Below, piece by piece: positions 1-6,263 of a stretch of DNA of 23,568 nucleotides. The stretch covers positions 1 through 23,568 of the IMG/VR virus record IMGVR_UViG_3300029309_000356; one strand, given 5' to 3'. Source of the DNA: a virus. The notes beneath the pieces are model-generated. The model was not told the DNA's origin. It ran no database searches and saw only the letters and a list, made by a program, of their open reading frames with translations. Within the stretch, counting starts at the first letter, position 1, and each line of letters begins with the position of its first letter. Made by a program: the position numbers and the translations under genes.

Positions 1-752
1 CACGTAAGAAAAGAACTGCTGACCAACCGATTGGGGTTGGTTTGACGGCTAAGCAACTTAAAAGAAAAAAACCTCTTGGTAATGATTACTTAATTGATAT
101 AGAACCACTCACAGATAATCAAAAAAGATTATTTGAATCTTATAAGAACGGTAAACATATTATTGCCTATGGTGCAGCAGGAACAGGTAAAACATTTATT
201 ACCTTATATAATGCATTGACTGATGTTCTTGATCCATCAAAACCCTATGAAAAAATCTATTTGGTTCGATCACTGGTTGCAACAAGAGAGATAGGATTTC
301 TTCCCGGAGATCACGAAGACAAGGCTGATATCTACCAGATACCATATAAGAACATGGTAAAGTATATGTTTCAGATGCCATCTGACGCAGACTTTGAAAT
401 GCTCTATGGTAATTTAAAGGCTCAAGAAACTGTAAAGTTTTGGAGCACCTCCTTTTTGAGGGGAACAACACTTGATAACTGTATTGTTTTAGTTGATGAA
501 TTTCAAAACTTGAATTTTCATGAATTAGATAGTATAATAACAAGAGTTGGTGAAAACAGTAAAATTTGTTTCTGTGGTGATGCCACTCAGACAGATTTAC
601 AAAAGACCAACGAAAAAAATGGAATCATTGATTTCATGAAGATAGTTCGGACAATGCCTTCTTTCGATATTATTGAATTTGGCATAGATGATATTGTTCG
701 ATCTGGATTAGTCAAAGAGTACATCATCGCTAAAATGCAACTAGGTATGTAA
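1..752 (+). CDS. phoH: PhoH-like P-loop ATPase (5' end outside window)
   Basis: The reading frame is open from base 3 with no ATG before it. The first codons (RKKRTADQ...) look like the basic N-terminus of phage PhoH proteins, so the gene probably starts left of the window rather than at the TTG at 42. A Walker A motif GAAGTGKT lies at 171-194 and a Walker B VDE at 492-500. A second conserved stretch, CGDATQTDL, follows near 572-600. PhoH proteins are ATPases related to helicase superfamily 1, and their role in phages is unsettled, with RNA/DNA unwinding or phosphate-stress links proposed. The gene ends in TAATG and shares one base with the next gene, so the two are likely translationally coupled. 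Family assignment is firm; function is not. Confidence 0.93.
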   Translation, partial: RKKRTADQPIGVGLTAKQLKRKKPLGNDYLIDIEPLTDNQKRLFESYKNGKHIIAYGAAGTGKTFITLYNALTDVLDPSKPYEKIYLVRSLVATREIGFLPGDHEDKADIYQIPYKNMVKYMFQMPSDADFEMLYGNLKAQETVKFWSTSFLRGTTLDNCIVLVDEFQNLNFHELDSIITRVGENSKICFCGDATQTDLQKTNEKNGIIDFMKIVRTMPSFDIIEFGIDDIVRSGLVKEYIIAKMQLGM

Positions 753-1432
753 TGTTTAATCATGTAGATATTGAACTTCCAAAACTTTCAAGGGAGACAA
801 TTGATGGAGTTCGTTATTATTCAGTTCCTGATGAAGACGAACTACTCAAATTAGTATCAATCACTTCAGTCACAAGTCATTTCAATAAAGAGATATTTGT
901 GAAGTGGAGAAAGAAAGTTGGTGATGTTGAGGCAGATCGTATTACGAAAGCTGCTACAACACGCGGAACATCATACCATACACTCACGGAGAACTTTTTA
1001 CTCAACAAGGAACTTCCCGAAGGATTACCAATTTCTGAGTTCTTATTTAAGATATCAAAATCCACACTCAGAAATATAAATAACATACATGCTTTGGAAG
1101 GTTCTCTGTATAGTAAGCAATTAGGAATTGCAGGAACCGTTGATTGTATTGCAGAATACAATGGTGAATTATCAATAATTGACTTTAAGACATCCGCAAA
1201 ACCAAAACCTAAAGAGTGGGTTGAACATTACTTTGTTCAAGCAATGGCATACGGTTGTATGTTATACGAACTCACTGGGATTTCGGTTAAAAAATTAGTT
1301 ATCATCATGTCCTGCGAAAATGGAGAGTGTGTTGTCTATGAAGAATACGACAAAGCAAAGTACATCAAACTACTCGGAGAATACGTTAGTAAGTTTGTTC
1401 AAGATAAATTGGAACTCTATGGAACCGAATAA
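752..1432 (+). CDS. PD-(D/E)XK exonuclease, RecB/MGME1-like
   Basis: This 226-aa protein carries the ordered motifs of the RecB-family nuclease fold: RGTSYH (His76), a Glu in ALEGS (Glu116), Asp131 in GTVDCIA, the catalytic IIDFKTS (Asp144, Lys146) and the helix FVQAMAYG (Gln163, Tyr167). This layout matches mitochondrial genome maintenance exonuclease 1-like proteins found in many T4-like marine phages. It probably processes single-stranded DNA ends during replication, recombination or host DNA breakdown, though the substrate is inferred. The ATG overlaps the phoH stop as TAATG, and gp33 begins inside its 3' end. No signal peptide or membrane segment is visible. Confidence 0.85.
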   Translation: MFNHVDIELPKLSRETIDGVRYYSVPDEDELLKLVSITSVTSHFNKEIFVKWRKKVGDVEADRITKAATTRGTSYHTLTENFLLNKELPEGLPISEFLFKISKSTLRNINNIHALEGSLYSKQLGIAGTVDCIAEYNGELSIIDFKTSAKPKPKEWVEHYFVQAMAYGCMLYELTGISVKKLVIIMSCENGECVVYEEYDKAKYIKLLGEYVSKFVQDKLELYGTE

Positions 1433-1679
1433 AGAACTTGAGAAGGCTATTGAGAAGAAGTTTCTAACTCCATCCAAGTTTGCGATTGAGATTGAGAAAA
1501 TAGTTGCCGAAGAGGAATTCAATTACATTGATGCAATCTGCTACTATTGCGAATCTAACAATCTTGAGATAGAATCAGTAACGAAACTCATTTCAAAGTC
1601 TCTCAAAGAGAGATTAAAATGGGACGCAACCCGTCTTAATTTTATGAAAAAAACAACTCGTGCTAGACTACCTTTGTGA
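1419..1679 (+). CDS. 33: gp33-like late transcription coactivator
   Basis: The ORF is open from further upstream, but the ATG at 1419 (MEPNKELEKAIEKKF) gives an 86-aa protein close to the size of marine T4-like gp33. It overlaps the exonuclease gene by only 14 bp. The body (LTPSKFAIEIEKIV, YIDAICYYCE, SKSLKERLKWDATRLNFM) resembles the cyanophage gp33 family. T4 gp33 bridges the RNA polymerase beta flap and the gp45 sliding clamp to activate late promoters. The extreme C-terminus (RARLPL) is basic-hydrophobic and could be the clamp-contact tail, which is inference. Several candidate late promoters in this window fit the presence of this factor. The sigma partner gp55 is not in the window. Confidence 0.75.
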   Translation: MEPNKELEKAIEKKFLTPSKFAIEIEKIVAEEEFNYIDAICYYCESNNLEIESVTKLISKSLKERLKWDATRLNFMKKTTRARLPL

Positions 1680-1891
1680 TGAAAAAAACAGAATTGATTC
1701 ATTGGAGGTTACAAGCAATACTTCGGGAACACAGTATGCCAGATCTTAAGTATCTTGGTGTAAGACCCGACAGTATTGGAGTACCTCAACATTGGTACCA
1801 AATCGGTGAGGCAGAGGTGCCTTGCGATGCAATTACAGAATTAGACACTGAAATTACTGATGATGATCAAGAAGAAAGTGACACCCTTTGA
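1679..1891 (+). CDS. Small conserved hypothetical protein (70 aa)
   Basis: An ATG at 1679 shares its A with the gp33 stop (TGATG), which suggests translational coupling. A GTG one codon earlier is also possible. The protein has a basic N-terminus (MKKTELIHWRLQAIL), a central Pro/Tyr/Trp-containing segment (DLKYLGVRPD, VPQHWYQIG) and a strongly acidic C-terminus (TELDTEITDDDQEESD). I do not recognise a named family. The acidic tail and its position between gp33 and gp59 suggest a role in the replication or late-transcription block, but no function can be assigned. The gp59 start lies 32 bp inside its 3' end in another frame. Confidence 0.7.
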   Translation: MKKTELIHWRLQAILREHSMPDLKYLGVRPDSIGVPQHWYQIGEAEVPCDAITELDTEITDDDQEESDTL

Positions 1892-2468
1892 AACCTATCA
1901 AACATATCTTTCAATTAAAAATCATTTTTCAAGTCCGAAATATGATTACTTTAAGTATGGTGGTAGATCAAGAGCCAAGATAACTGCTTTCAATAAACGG
2001 AAAGATAAGTATTGGTTCGAGAAGACATCAAGAAAATATCCTGATCATGAGATCGTTGATTTCCTTGTGTCCAACTTTGTGAATACGGATAATCCTTCTG
2101 GTCTATGGATTGGTGAGATCATCAATTCTGGTGAGAGGAATTATTCAGAATGGTCAAGACGACAGCAAAGTCTTGGTTATATTTTTAGAGAGCAAGTCAC
2201 TGAATTATTCAATGAATTTGATTTGGATGATCTATTTGATTGCTCGAATGGCCATCCGATAGTATTGAAACAATATCTAGGTGGCAACATAGATCTAGAG
2301 ACTCTTGTGATCCTTGATAAGATCTTTGAGTTTCGTTCTAGGTTTGATAAAAAACTTACTGACCCTGTGTGGGAAACCGTAAGTCTCAAACTGAGGAAAT
2401 ATGATCCTTTCATAAATATTAATGTGTTTCAATATAAAAAAGTTTTACGAGAAGTGGTCAATGAGTGA
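1860..2468 (+). CDS. 59: gp59-like helicase loader
   Basis: This 202-aa protein is near the 217 aa of T4 gp59 and aligns by eye along its length. Shared stretches include YDYFKYGGRSRAK with KRKDKYWFEK (T4: KYDVIKYNW and KRRDKYFFQKL), then GLWIGEI, LETLVILDKIF and DPVWETVSLKLRKY (T4: NLVWNNYSIKLKAY). T4 gp59 is all-helical, binds fork DNA and gp32, and loads the gp41 helicase. Two ATGs at 1860 and 1863 are possible starts. It lies immediately upstream of DUF1825 and gp32, matching its known interaction with gp32. Its 3' end overlaps the next gene by 8 bp (ATGAGTGA). Confidence 0.9.
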   Translation: MMIKKKVTPFETYQTYLSIKNHFSSPKYDYFKYGGRSRAKITAFNKRKDKYWFEKTSRKYPDHEIVDFLVSNFVNTDNPSGLWIGEIINSGERNYSEWSRRQQSLGYIFREQVTELFNEFDLDDLFDCSNGHPIVLKQYLGGNIDLETLVILDKIFEFRSRFDKKLTDPVWETVSLKLRKYDPFININVFQYKKVLREVVNE

Positions 2469-2790
2469 ATTTTTTGAATCAGATATAGTTAAAGAAGAAC
2501 TAACTGAGATTAACAAATTGCAACAGGAGATCTATGGATCTACGATGCAATACCCTTCCATGTCTCGTGAACAGAAATTGAAGCATGTTGAAAAGTTAAC
2601 AGAACTGACGGATAAACAGAAAGTAATGTACACTCGTCTGAAACTATCTGATGATCCCGAAGCAAAGAAAACATTAGATGATTTAAAAAGATCCATAGCC
2701 TTGTTTGGTTATGGTGAAGATGTTGATATGAACTTGTTTTTTGATGCTGTTCACAAAACCATACAATCATTACGAGTCAATATTGACTAA
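2461..2790 (+). CDS. DUF1825-like protein
   Basis: The ATG at 2461 overlaps the gp59 stop by 8 bp and gives a 109-aa protein. The frame stays open 13 codons further upstream, but the N-terminus MSEFFESDIVKEEL at this start matches the FFDSEIVQEE start of cyanobacterial DUF1825 proteins. Other shared features as I recall the family are a mid-protein helix with a Tyr-x-Arg-Leu-x-Leu-Ser-Asp motif (YTRLKLSDD) and a C-terminal MNLFF...TIQSL helix. The sequence is helical, charged, soluble and free of cysteines. The function of DUF1825 is unknown. It sits directly before gp32, and its last codons hold the -35 box of the gp32 promoter. Confidence 0.75.
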   Translation: MSEFFESDIVKEELTEINKLQQEIYGSTMQYPSMSREQKLKHVEKLTELTDKQKVMYTRLKLSDDPEAKKTLDDLKRSIALFGYGEDVDMNLFFDAVHKTIQSLRVNID

Positions 2791-2811
2791 ATGATCTATC
2801 TTTGTTATAAT
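2783..2811 (+). promoter_or_regulatory. Sigma70-type promoter of gp32 (extended -10)
   Basis: TTGACT at 2783-2788, a 17-bp spacer, and TATAAT at 2806-2811 preceded by TG (2803-2804), an extended -10. The start point would fall near 2818, 37 nt before the gp32 ATG. The -35 box overlaps the stop codon of the preceding gene. This is a host-RNA-polymerase type promoter, unlike the late CTAAATA/NATAAATA motifs elsewhere in the window, so gp32 can be expressed before late transcription. Confidence 0.85.
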
Positions 2812-2817
2812 AAAACC

Positions 2818-2852
2818 AATCCAACGAAATCCAAATTAATCCGAGGTAATCT
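2818..2852 (+). promoter_or_regulatory. gp32 mRNA leader with 10-nt periodic AATCY repeats
   Basis: AATCC occurs at 2818-2822, 2828-2832 and 2838-2842, and AATCT at 2848-2852, exactly 10 nt apart. The Shine-Dalgarno GAGGT (2843-2847) lies between the last two and the ATG follows at 2855. The predicted transcript begins at about the first repeat. The leader is nearly G-free and so unstructured. T4 gp32 represses its own translation by cooperative binding to its leader, and this repeat is a candidate equivalent operator. The function is inferred. Confidence 0.6.
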
Positions 2853-2854
2853 AA

Positions 2855-3751
2855 ATGTCATTTGCTGATTTAAAGAAGCAATCAAAACTAGGCTCACTAA
2901 CTGCAAAGTTAGTTAAAGAAGTCGAGAAGATGAACAACAACGGTGCATCAGGTGATGACCGTTTCTGGAAACTAGAAGTAGACAAGAGTGGTAACGGTTA
3001 TGCTGTTATTCGCTTCCTACCTGCACCAGACAAGGAAGATCTTCCTTTTGTTAAATTATATTCCCATGCCTTCCAAGGCCCCGGTGGATGGTACATTGAA
3101 AATTCATTGACTACTTTAGGTCAGAAGGATCCTGTATCAGAATATAATTCCCAGTTGTGGAATAACGGAACAGATGCTGGCAAAGAACTTGCTAGAAAGC
3201 AAAAACGTAAGTTAACTTACATTGCGAACATCTATGTCGTTAAAGATCCTACAAATCCTGAGAACGAAGGACAAGTATTCTTATATAAGTTTGGTAAGAA
3301 GATCTTTGATAAACTCACTGCAGCAATGCAACCTGAGTTCGAGGATGAAGAGGCAATCGATCCATTTGATTTCTGGCAGGGTGCAAACTTCAAGTTAAAA
3401 GCAAAGAATGTCGCAGGATATCGAAACTACGATAGTTCTGAGTTTGCAGCACAAAGTCCTCTATTAGATGACGATGATGCAATGGAAGCAATCTGGAAGA
3501 AGCAAAGTTCTCTTGAAGAGTTCAGTGCTCCTACACAGTTCAAGTCCTATGATGAACTTAAGACTCGTCTTGAGTATGTTTTAGGTAAGAGAGGTGTAAC
3601 ACCAGCTGCTCAAGATCCAGAGGTTCAAGAGGAAGAGTATGAAAGAGAACCAGTTGCAGAAAGGGAGACTGTCTCCTCAGTAGCAAGAGGTTCAAGTGAG
3701 ATAGAAGATGACGATACGTTATCGTATTTCCAAAAACTCGCAGAAGACTAA
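2855..3751 (+). CDS. 32: gp32 single-stranded DNA-binding protein
   Basis: The 298-aa length matches T4 gp32 (301 aa). The OB-fold core is clear: DRFWKLEVDKSGNGYAVIRF, HAFQGPGGWYIE, YIANIYVVKDPTNPENEGQV and LYKFGKKIFDK. The protein ends in an acidic tail (SSEIEDDDTL...AED), as in T4, where the tail recruits gp59 and other replication proteins. His71 aligns with T4 zinc ligand His64, but the three zinc cysteines appear replaced (T4 C77, C87, C90 correspond to S84, D92, S95), so the zinc module is probably lost. The Shine-Dalgarno GAGG lies 8 nt upstream of the ATG. The gene has its own promoter and terminator. The protein coats ssDNA during replication, repair and recombination. Confidence 0.96.
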   Translation: MSFADLKKQSKLGSLTAKLVKEVEKMNNNGASGDDRFWKLEVDKSGNGYAVIRFLPAPDKEDLPFVKLYSHAFQGPGGWYIENSLTTLGQKDPVSEYNSQLWNNGTDAGKELARKQKRKLTYIANIYVVKDPTNPENEGQVFLYKFGKKIFDKLTAAMQPEFEDEEAIDPFDFWQGANFKLKAKNVAGYRNYDSSEFAAQSPLLDDDDAMEAIWKKQSSLEEFSAPTQFKSYDELKTRLEYVLGKRGVTPAAQDPEVQEEEYEREPVAERETVSSVARGSSEIEDDDTLSYFQKLAED

Positions 3752-3754
3752 AAG

Positions 3755-3781
3755 AAAAGGGGTCGTAAGACCCCCTTTTTT
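3755..3781. terminator. Bidirectional intrinsic terminator between gp32 and gp53
   Basis: A GGGGTC stem (3759-3764), GTAA loop and GACCCC (3769-3774) are followed by C and six T (3776-3781). A run of A precedes the stem at 3755-3758, giving a T-rich tract on the other strand as well. It lies between the convergent gp32 (stop at 3751) and gp53 genes, and the gp53 stop codon overlaps the T-tract. Confidence 0.88.
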
Positions 3782-4463
3782 ATGGCATAGTTATATTTGT
3801 ATTCTCTGTTTGTATCGTATTATCATCAACGAATTGTGATGATGGGCCATATAACATTATGTCTCTAAAATCATCAAGGAATTGTGTAAGGAACCCATTC
3901 TTAAGAACAAATATATTTCTCTTATTATCATTCAGTCGTGTCTCATGAACATAATTACTTACTGCTGATACAGGATCATCTATTGCTGCGACATTGGTTC
4001 CTAATTTAGTCAAATCATTTGTCTTTACTTCACCTCCATCAGAATAAAATAATTTAAAATCTTGATTTACTTTTTTACCTTTTTCTAAAACTATTCTTCC
4101 CTTTGAATCTTTTATTTCTTTTGTTTCAAAATATTTTGGATCATTCAAATTTTCACCATACTTATTAAGAGAATATTCATATAAATCATTATTTGACAAT
4201 GGCCATTCTGAACGAATATTAACAATACCTGCACATACGATCACAACCCAATCTAAATTTTCTGAACCATACAATTCCTCTGCAACATTATCTGGTCGGA
4301 ATCCCTCTGGTATTTCATACTTGTTGAATAAAGTAATAATATTTTGAAGATCCTCTCTTAATTTTACACGACGAAATAAATTCTTCGCATCAATATAATC
4401 TAAAGACGAATCATTACTTATGAATGATGGGTATCGTAGTGTTGGTAATTCTCTGAAATACAT
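3780..4463 (-). CDS. 53: gp53-like baseplate wedge protein
   Basis: This 227-aa protein resembles T4 gp53 (196 aa), a wedge subunit that helps close the six-wedge baseplate around the hub. The N-terminus MYFRELPTLRYPSF and the following YIDAKNLFRRVKLRE segment are typical. The middle (LDWVVIVCAGI, LSNNDLYEYSLNKYG) corresponds to the LysM-like part of gp53. The C-terminal third (FLTQFLDDFRDIMLYG) is conserved in marine relatives. Its ATG overlaps the gp48 stop by one base (TAATG on the minus strand), so it is coupled to gp48. No separate promoter is seen. Confidence 0.85.
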   Translation of the reverse strand: MYFRELPTLRYPSFISNDSSLDYIDAKNLFRRVKLREDLQNIITLFNKYEIPEGFRPDNVAEELYGSENLDWVVIVCAGIVNIRSEWPLSNNDLYEYSLNKYGENLNDPKYFETKEIKDSKGRIVLEKGKKVNQDFKLFYSDGGEVKTNDLTKLGTNVAAIDDPVSAVSNYVHETRLNDNKRNIFVLKNGFLTQFLDDFRDIMLYGPSSQFVDDNTIQTENTNITMP

Positions 4464-5434
4464 TAGAATCCTACTCCTGATGAATCTTTGTCATAATCAT
4501 CAAAGTAAATAGGTTCAATCTCTTTAAATGATAAGTTAAGTTGCATGGAGATTGGTGTTGCATCATCATAAGTTGCATATACACCTTCCCCTGTATAATT
4601 TACAGACATATTAGTAAGAAAACATTGTTTGAATTGATTTAAGAATGGATGATTACTATTTCCTTTACGATATCTTAATTCAAATAAATTTGGAGTTTTC
4701 ATGAAAATTGCAGCACCACCTACTTTATCCTTTCCAGTTTTAGGTGACATATTTTGTTTAAATGATCTTATGATTTGTTTACATTGATTTGCTTCTTGAG
4801 GACTACGAGGTGTAAATTTAAAAGTAAAACTAAAACTTCTTAGTGTTGGGCCATTGAATAATAATTCAAGGTTTGGATTAAATATTTGACCAGTTTGTCT
4901 TGCCATCAAATCTTCTGTGGATACGTTTGCACCGAATACACCCAAAGCAGCAGAGGTAGCTTTTGCAGTCAAACCCTGTTGTGCAGCAGTAAGTAATGCT
5001 TCAGGATTATCGACCTTAAGGTTTGCACTAAGATCAGCTCTTATTTTTTCTCCTGCTTTAGAAAATGTTTGTTCATTTGTAAGTGCTTTAGCAACTTCTG
5101 TACCTGCTTTCATACCACCACTAATCGCACCAGCCGCAGCACCCATCAGAGTGTTCATTTTACTATCACCGTAACTCGCTGAGTTGCCATCTTTTATATC
5201 AGATGGTATTTGTAATAATATTGTTCCATTATTTTTAACCGACTTTCTTGAGAGAGATCCAGAACGTGTATTTCCTGCTTTTCTATCTAATGTATTTCTA
5301 CCAAAACCTTGTGCACCAATTAATTTAGATCCCTTTCCACCTGCTACATCTTGTCTTACATATTCTTTAATATCTATCTGTAAATAATCAGTTGTACCAG
5401 TTAATGCTTCTAATGGATATCTTAAAATTGCCAT
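4463..5434 (-). CDS. 48: gp48-like baseplate-tail tube cap protein
   Basis: The 323-aa protein begins MAILRYPLEALTGTTDYLQIDI, a gp48-type start. Its C-terminal half has the tube-fold pattern of gp48/gp54: NPNLELLFNGPTLRSFSF, SPQEANQCKQIIRSFK, FMKTPNLFELRY, then TPISMQLNLSFKEIEPIYF. In T4, gp48 sits on the hub and, with gp54, starts tail tube polymerisation. The middle (about residues 95-180) is Ala/Gly-rich, including MGAAAGAISGG, which is less typical of T4 gp48. An AAGG Shine-Dalgarno lies 8 nt upstream of the ATG, and a candidate late promoter lies at 5454-5460. It is paired with gp53 downstream. Confidence 0.82.
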   Translation of the reverse strand: MAILRYPLEALTGTTDYLQIDIKEYVRQDVAGGKGSKLIGAQGFGRNTLDRKAGNTRSGSLSRKSVKNNGTILLQIPSDIKDGNSASYGDSKMNTLMGAAAGAISGGMKAGTEVAKALTNEQTFSKAGEKIRADLSANLKVDNPEALLTAAQQGLTAKATSAALGVFGANVSTEDLMARQTGQIFNPNLELLFNGPTLRSFSFTFKFTPRSPQEANQCKQIIRSFKQNMSPKTGKDKVGGAAIFMKTPNLFELRYRKGNSNHPFLNQFKQCFLTNMSVNYTGEGVYATYDDATPISMQLNLSFKEIEPIYFDDYDKDSSGVGF

Positions 5435-5448
5435 ATCGACCTTATTTT

Positions 5449-5793
5449 TTAACTATTTAGACGAAATTTTCCAAAGGGTAATGCTTGTAGATCTTTTATC
5501 TCATCAGCTGTCACTTGATATATACCACCAACTACTTCATTAAAGGTATATTGCCTTGATTCTCCCCAGTGAAAATTGACTCCTACAAAACCCCATGAAA
5601 ATACAGATGTCACTGCTACTAGAGGATTCTGATCATATCTGATTCCCGGTGTTTTTGGATTATAAACAAATAAACAAAAATTTCCTGCCTGTGGTGCACC
5701 ACCCTCTGTAAGAAGATCCATGATTTCCACCATCAAATCATCGGGATCTTCAATACCAATTAACACATCTAATGCTGGTGCAATGCGACTCAT
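5449..5793 (-). CDS. Conserved hypothetical protein (114 aa) between gp4 and gp48
   Basis: The ATG overlaps the gp4 stop (ATGA on the minus strand), suggesting coupling. The protein starts with an acidic helical segment (IGIEDPDDLMVEIMDLL). A distinctive beta-rich core follows: FCLFVYNPKTPG, IRYDQNPLVAV and WGFVGVNFHWGESRQYTF (residues 39-84). This NPKT...YD..PL...GF.G.NFH pattern recurs, as I recall it, in small unassigned proteins of large tailed phages and looks like a compact SH3-like barrel, which is inference. Its position between a head-completion gene and baseplate genes suggests a virion or assembly protein. I do not assign a function. Confidence 0.7.
   Translation of the reverse strand: MSRIAPALDVLIGIEDPDDLMVEIMDLLTEGGAPQAGNFCLFVYNPKTPGIRYDQNPLVAVTSVFSWGFVGVNFHWGESRQYTFNEVVGGIYQVTADEIKDLQALPFGKFRLNS
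5454..5460 (-). promoter_or_regulatory. Candidate late promoter upstream of gp48
   Basis: On the minus strand this reads CTAAATA followed by GTTAAAA. It lies 20 bp from the gp48 ATG, so a transcript would start about 13 nt upstream and still include the AAGG ribosome site. The motif matches the marine T4-like late promoter core and is repeated at 6256-6262 and 6892-6898. It overlaps the final codons of the 114-aa gene. Confidence 0.55.
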
Positions 5794-6227
5794 TTAATTC
5801 CTAATTCATCTTCGGTCATCACTTTAAATTCATAAAGTCTGTCTTTACAAAAACTACTGGCTGCTTTCCATTTAGCCTGATTACGAGCATATTCATATGC
5901 TTCATATAGATAACTCTTTGTTTGTCTTTTTGGTTTAGTAGGAGGTTTCAATTGTTTCTTTGGTTTCACCTCAATGATATACTTTTTTATCTTACCTGTA
6001 GTTTCTCTGAGTTTTACATAGAAGTCTGGAAAATATCTATGTACTTTCCCATCAATAGGTGATAGATATGGTATTGCAATTTCTTCACTTCCCCACTCAA
6101 GTATATTTTCATTAAGATCACAATACACCATAAATTTTCTCTCCCATAAGGAACGATAAATCACTTTTGTATAATCACCTTTGTATTTTCGAGGGTATGT
6201 AGGTTGATACCTTCCCTTATATGACAT
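5790..6227 (-). CDS. 4: gp4 head completion protein (PD-(D/E)XK nuclease fold)
   Basis: The 145-aa protein matches T4 gp4 (150 aa, also known as gp50) closely: MSYKGRYQPTYPRKYKGD, SLWERKFMVYCDLNENILEW, EEIAIPY, SPIDGKVHRYFPDFY and IIEVKPKKQ. The nuclease triad is visible as Asp68 (PDF), Glu86 and Lys88 (EVK), with Glu29 upstream. T4 gp4 acts late in head maturation, before tail joining, and is thought to trim or process packaged DNA ends. It is the first gene of the minus-strand cluster. No Shine-Dalgarno is visible before the ATG. A candidate late promoter lies at 6256-6262, and its start codon lies within the opposing late promoter at 6225-6232. Confidence 0.93.
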   Translation of the reverse strand: MSYKGRYQPTYPRKYKGDYTKVIYRSLWERKFMVYCDLNENILEWGSEEIAIPYLSPIDGKVHRYFPDFYVKLRETTGKIKKYIIEVKPKKQLKPPTKPKRQTKSYLYEAYEYARNQAKWKAASSFCKDRLYEFKVMTEDELGIK

Positions 6228-6232
6228 AAATA
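6225..6232 (+). promoter_or_regulatory. Candidate late promoter for the rightward tail operon
   Basis: CATAAATA followed by GAAATATA lies 31 bp before the GTG start at 6264. A start point near 6239 would give a 25-nt leader. The same ATAAATAGAAA string recurs at 17241-17251 before the giant fibre gene. The first three bases are the complement of the gp4 start codon. Confidence 0.6.
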
Positions 6233-6255
6233 GAAATATAGTAAAATCATATAGG

Positions 6256-6262
6256 TATTTAG
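6256..6262 (-). promoter_or_regulatory. Candidate late promoter for gp4 and the leftward baseplate genes
   Basis: The minus strand reads CTAAATA then CCTATATG. It is 28 bp from the gp4 ATG, so transcription would start near 6249 and give a leader of about 22 nt. It faces the rightward late promoter at 6225-6232, and the two predicted transcripts overlap at their 5' ends. Confidence 0.6.
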
Positions 6263-6263
6263 T

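Noticed and set aside
42-44. TTG as the start of phoH
   Set aside because: The frame stays open to the window edge, and the upstream residues look like genuine PhoH N-terminal sequence, so the gene is treated as cut by the edge.
199-543. 114-aa minus-strand frame inside phoH
   Set aside because: Lies entirely over conserved PhoH motifs and has no features of its own.
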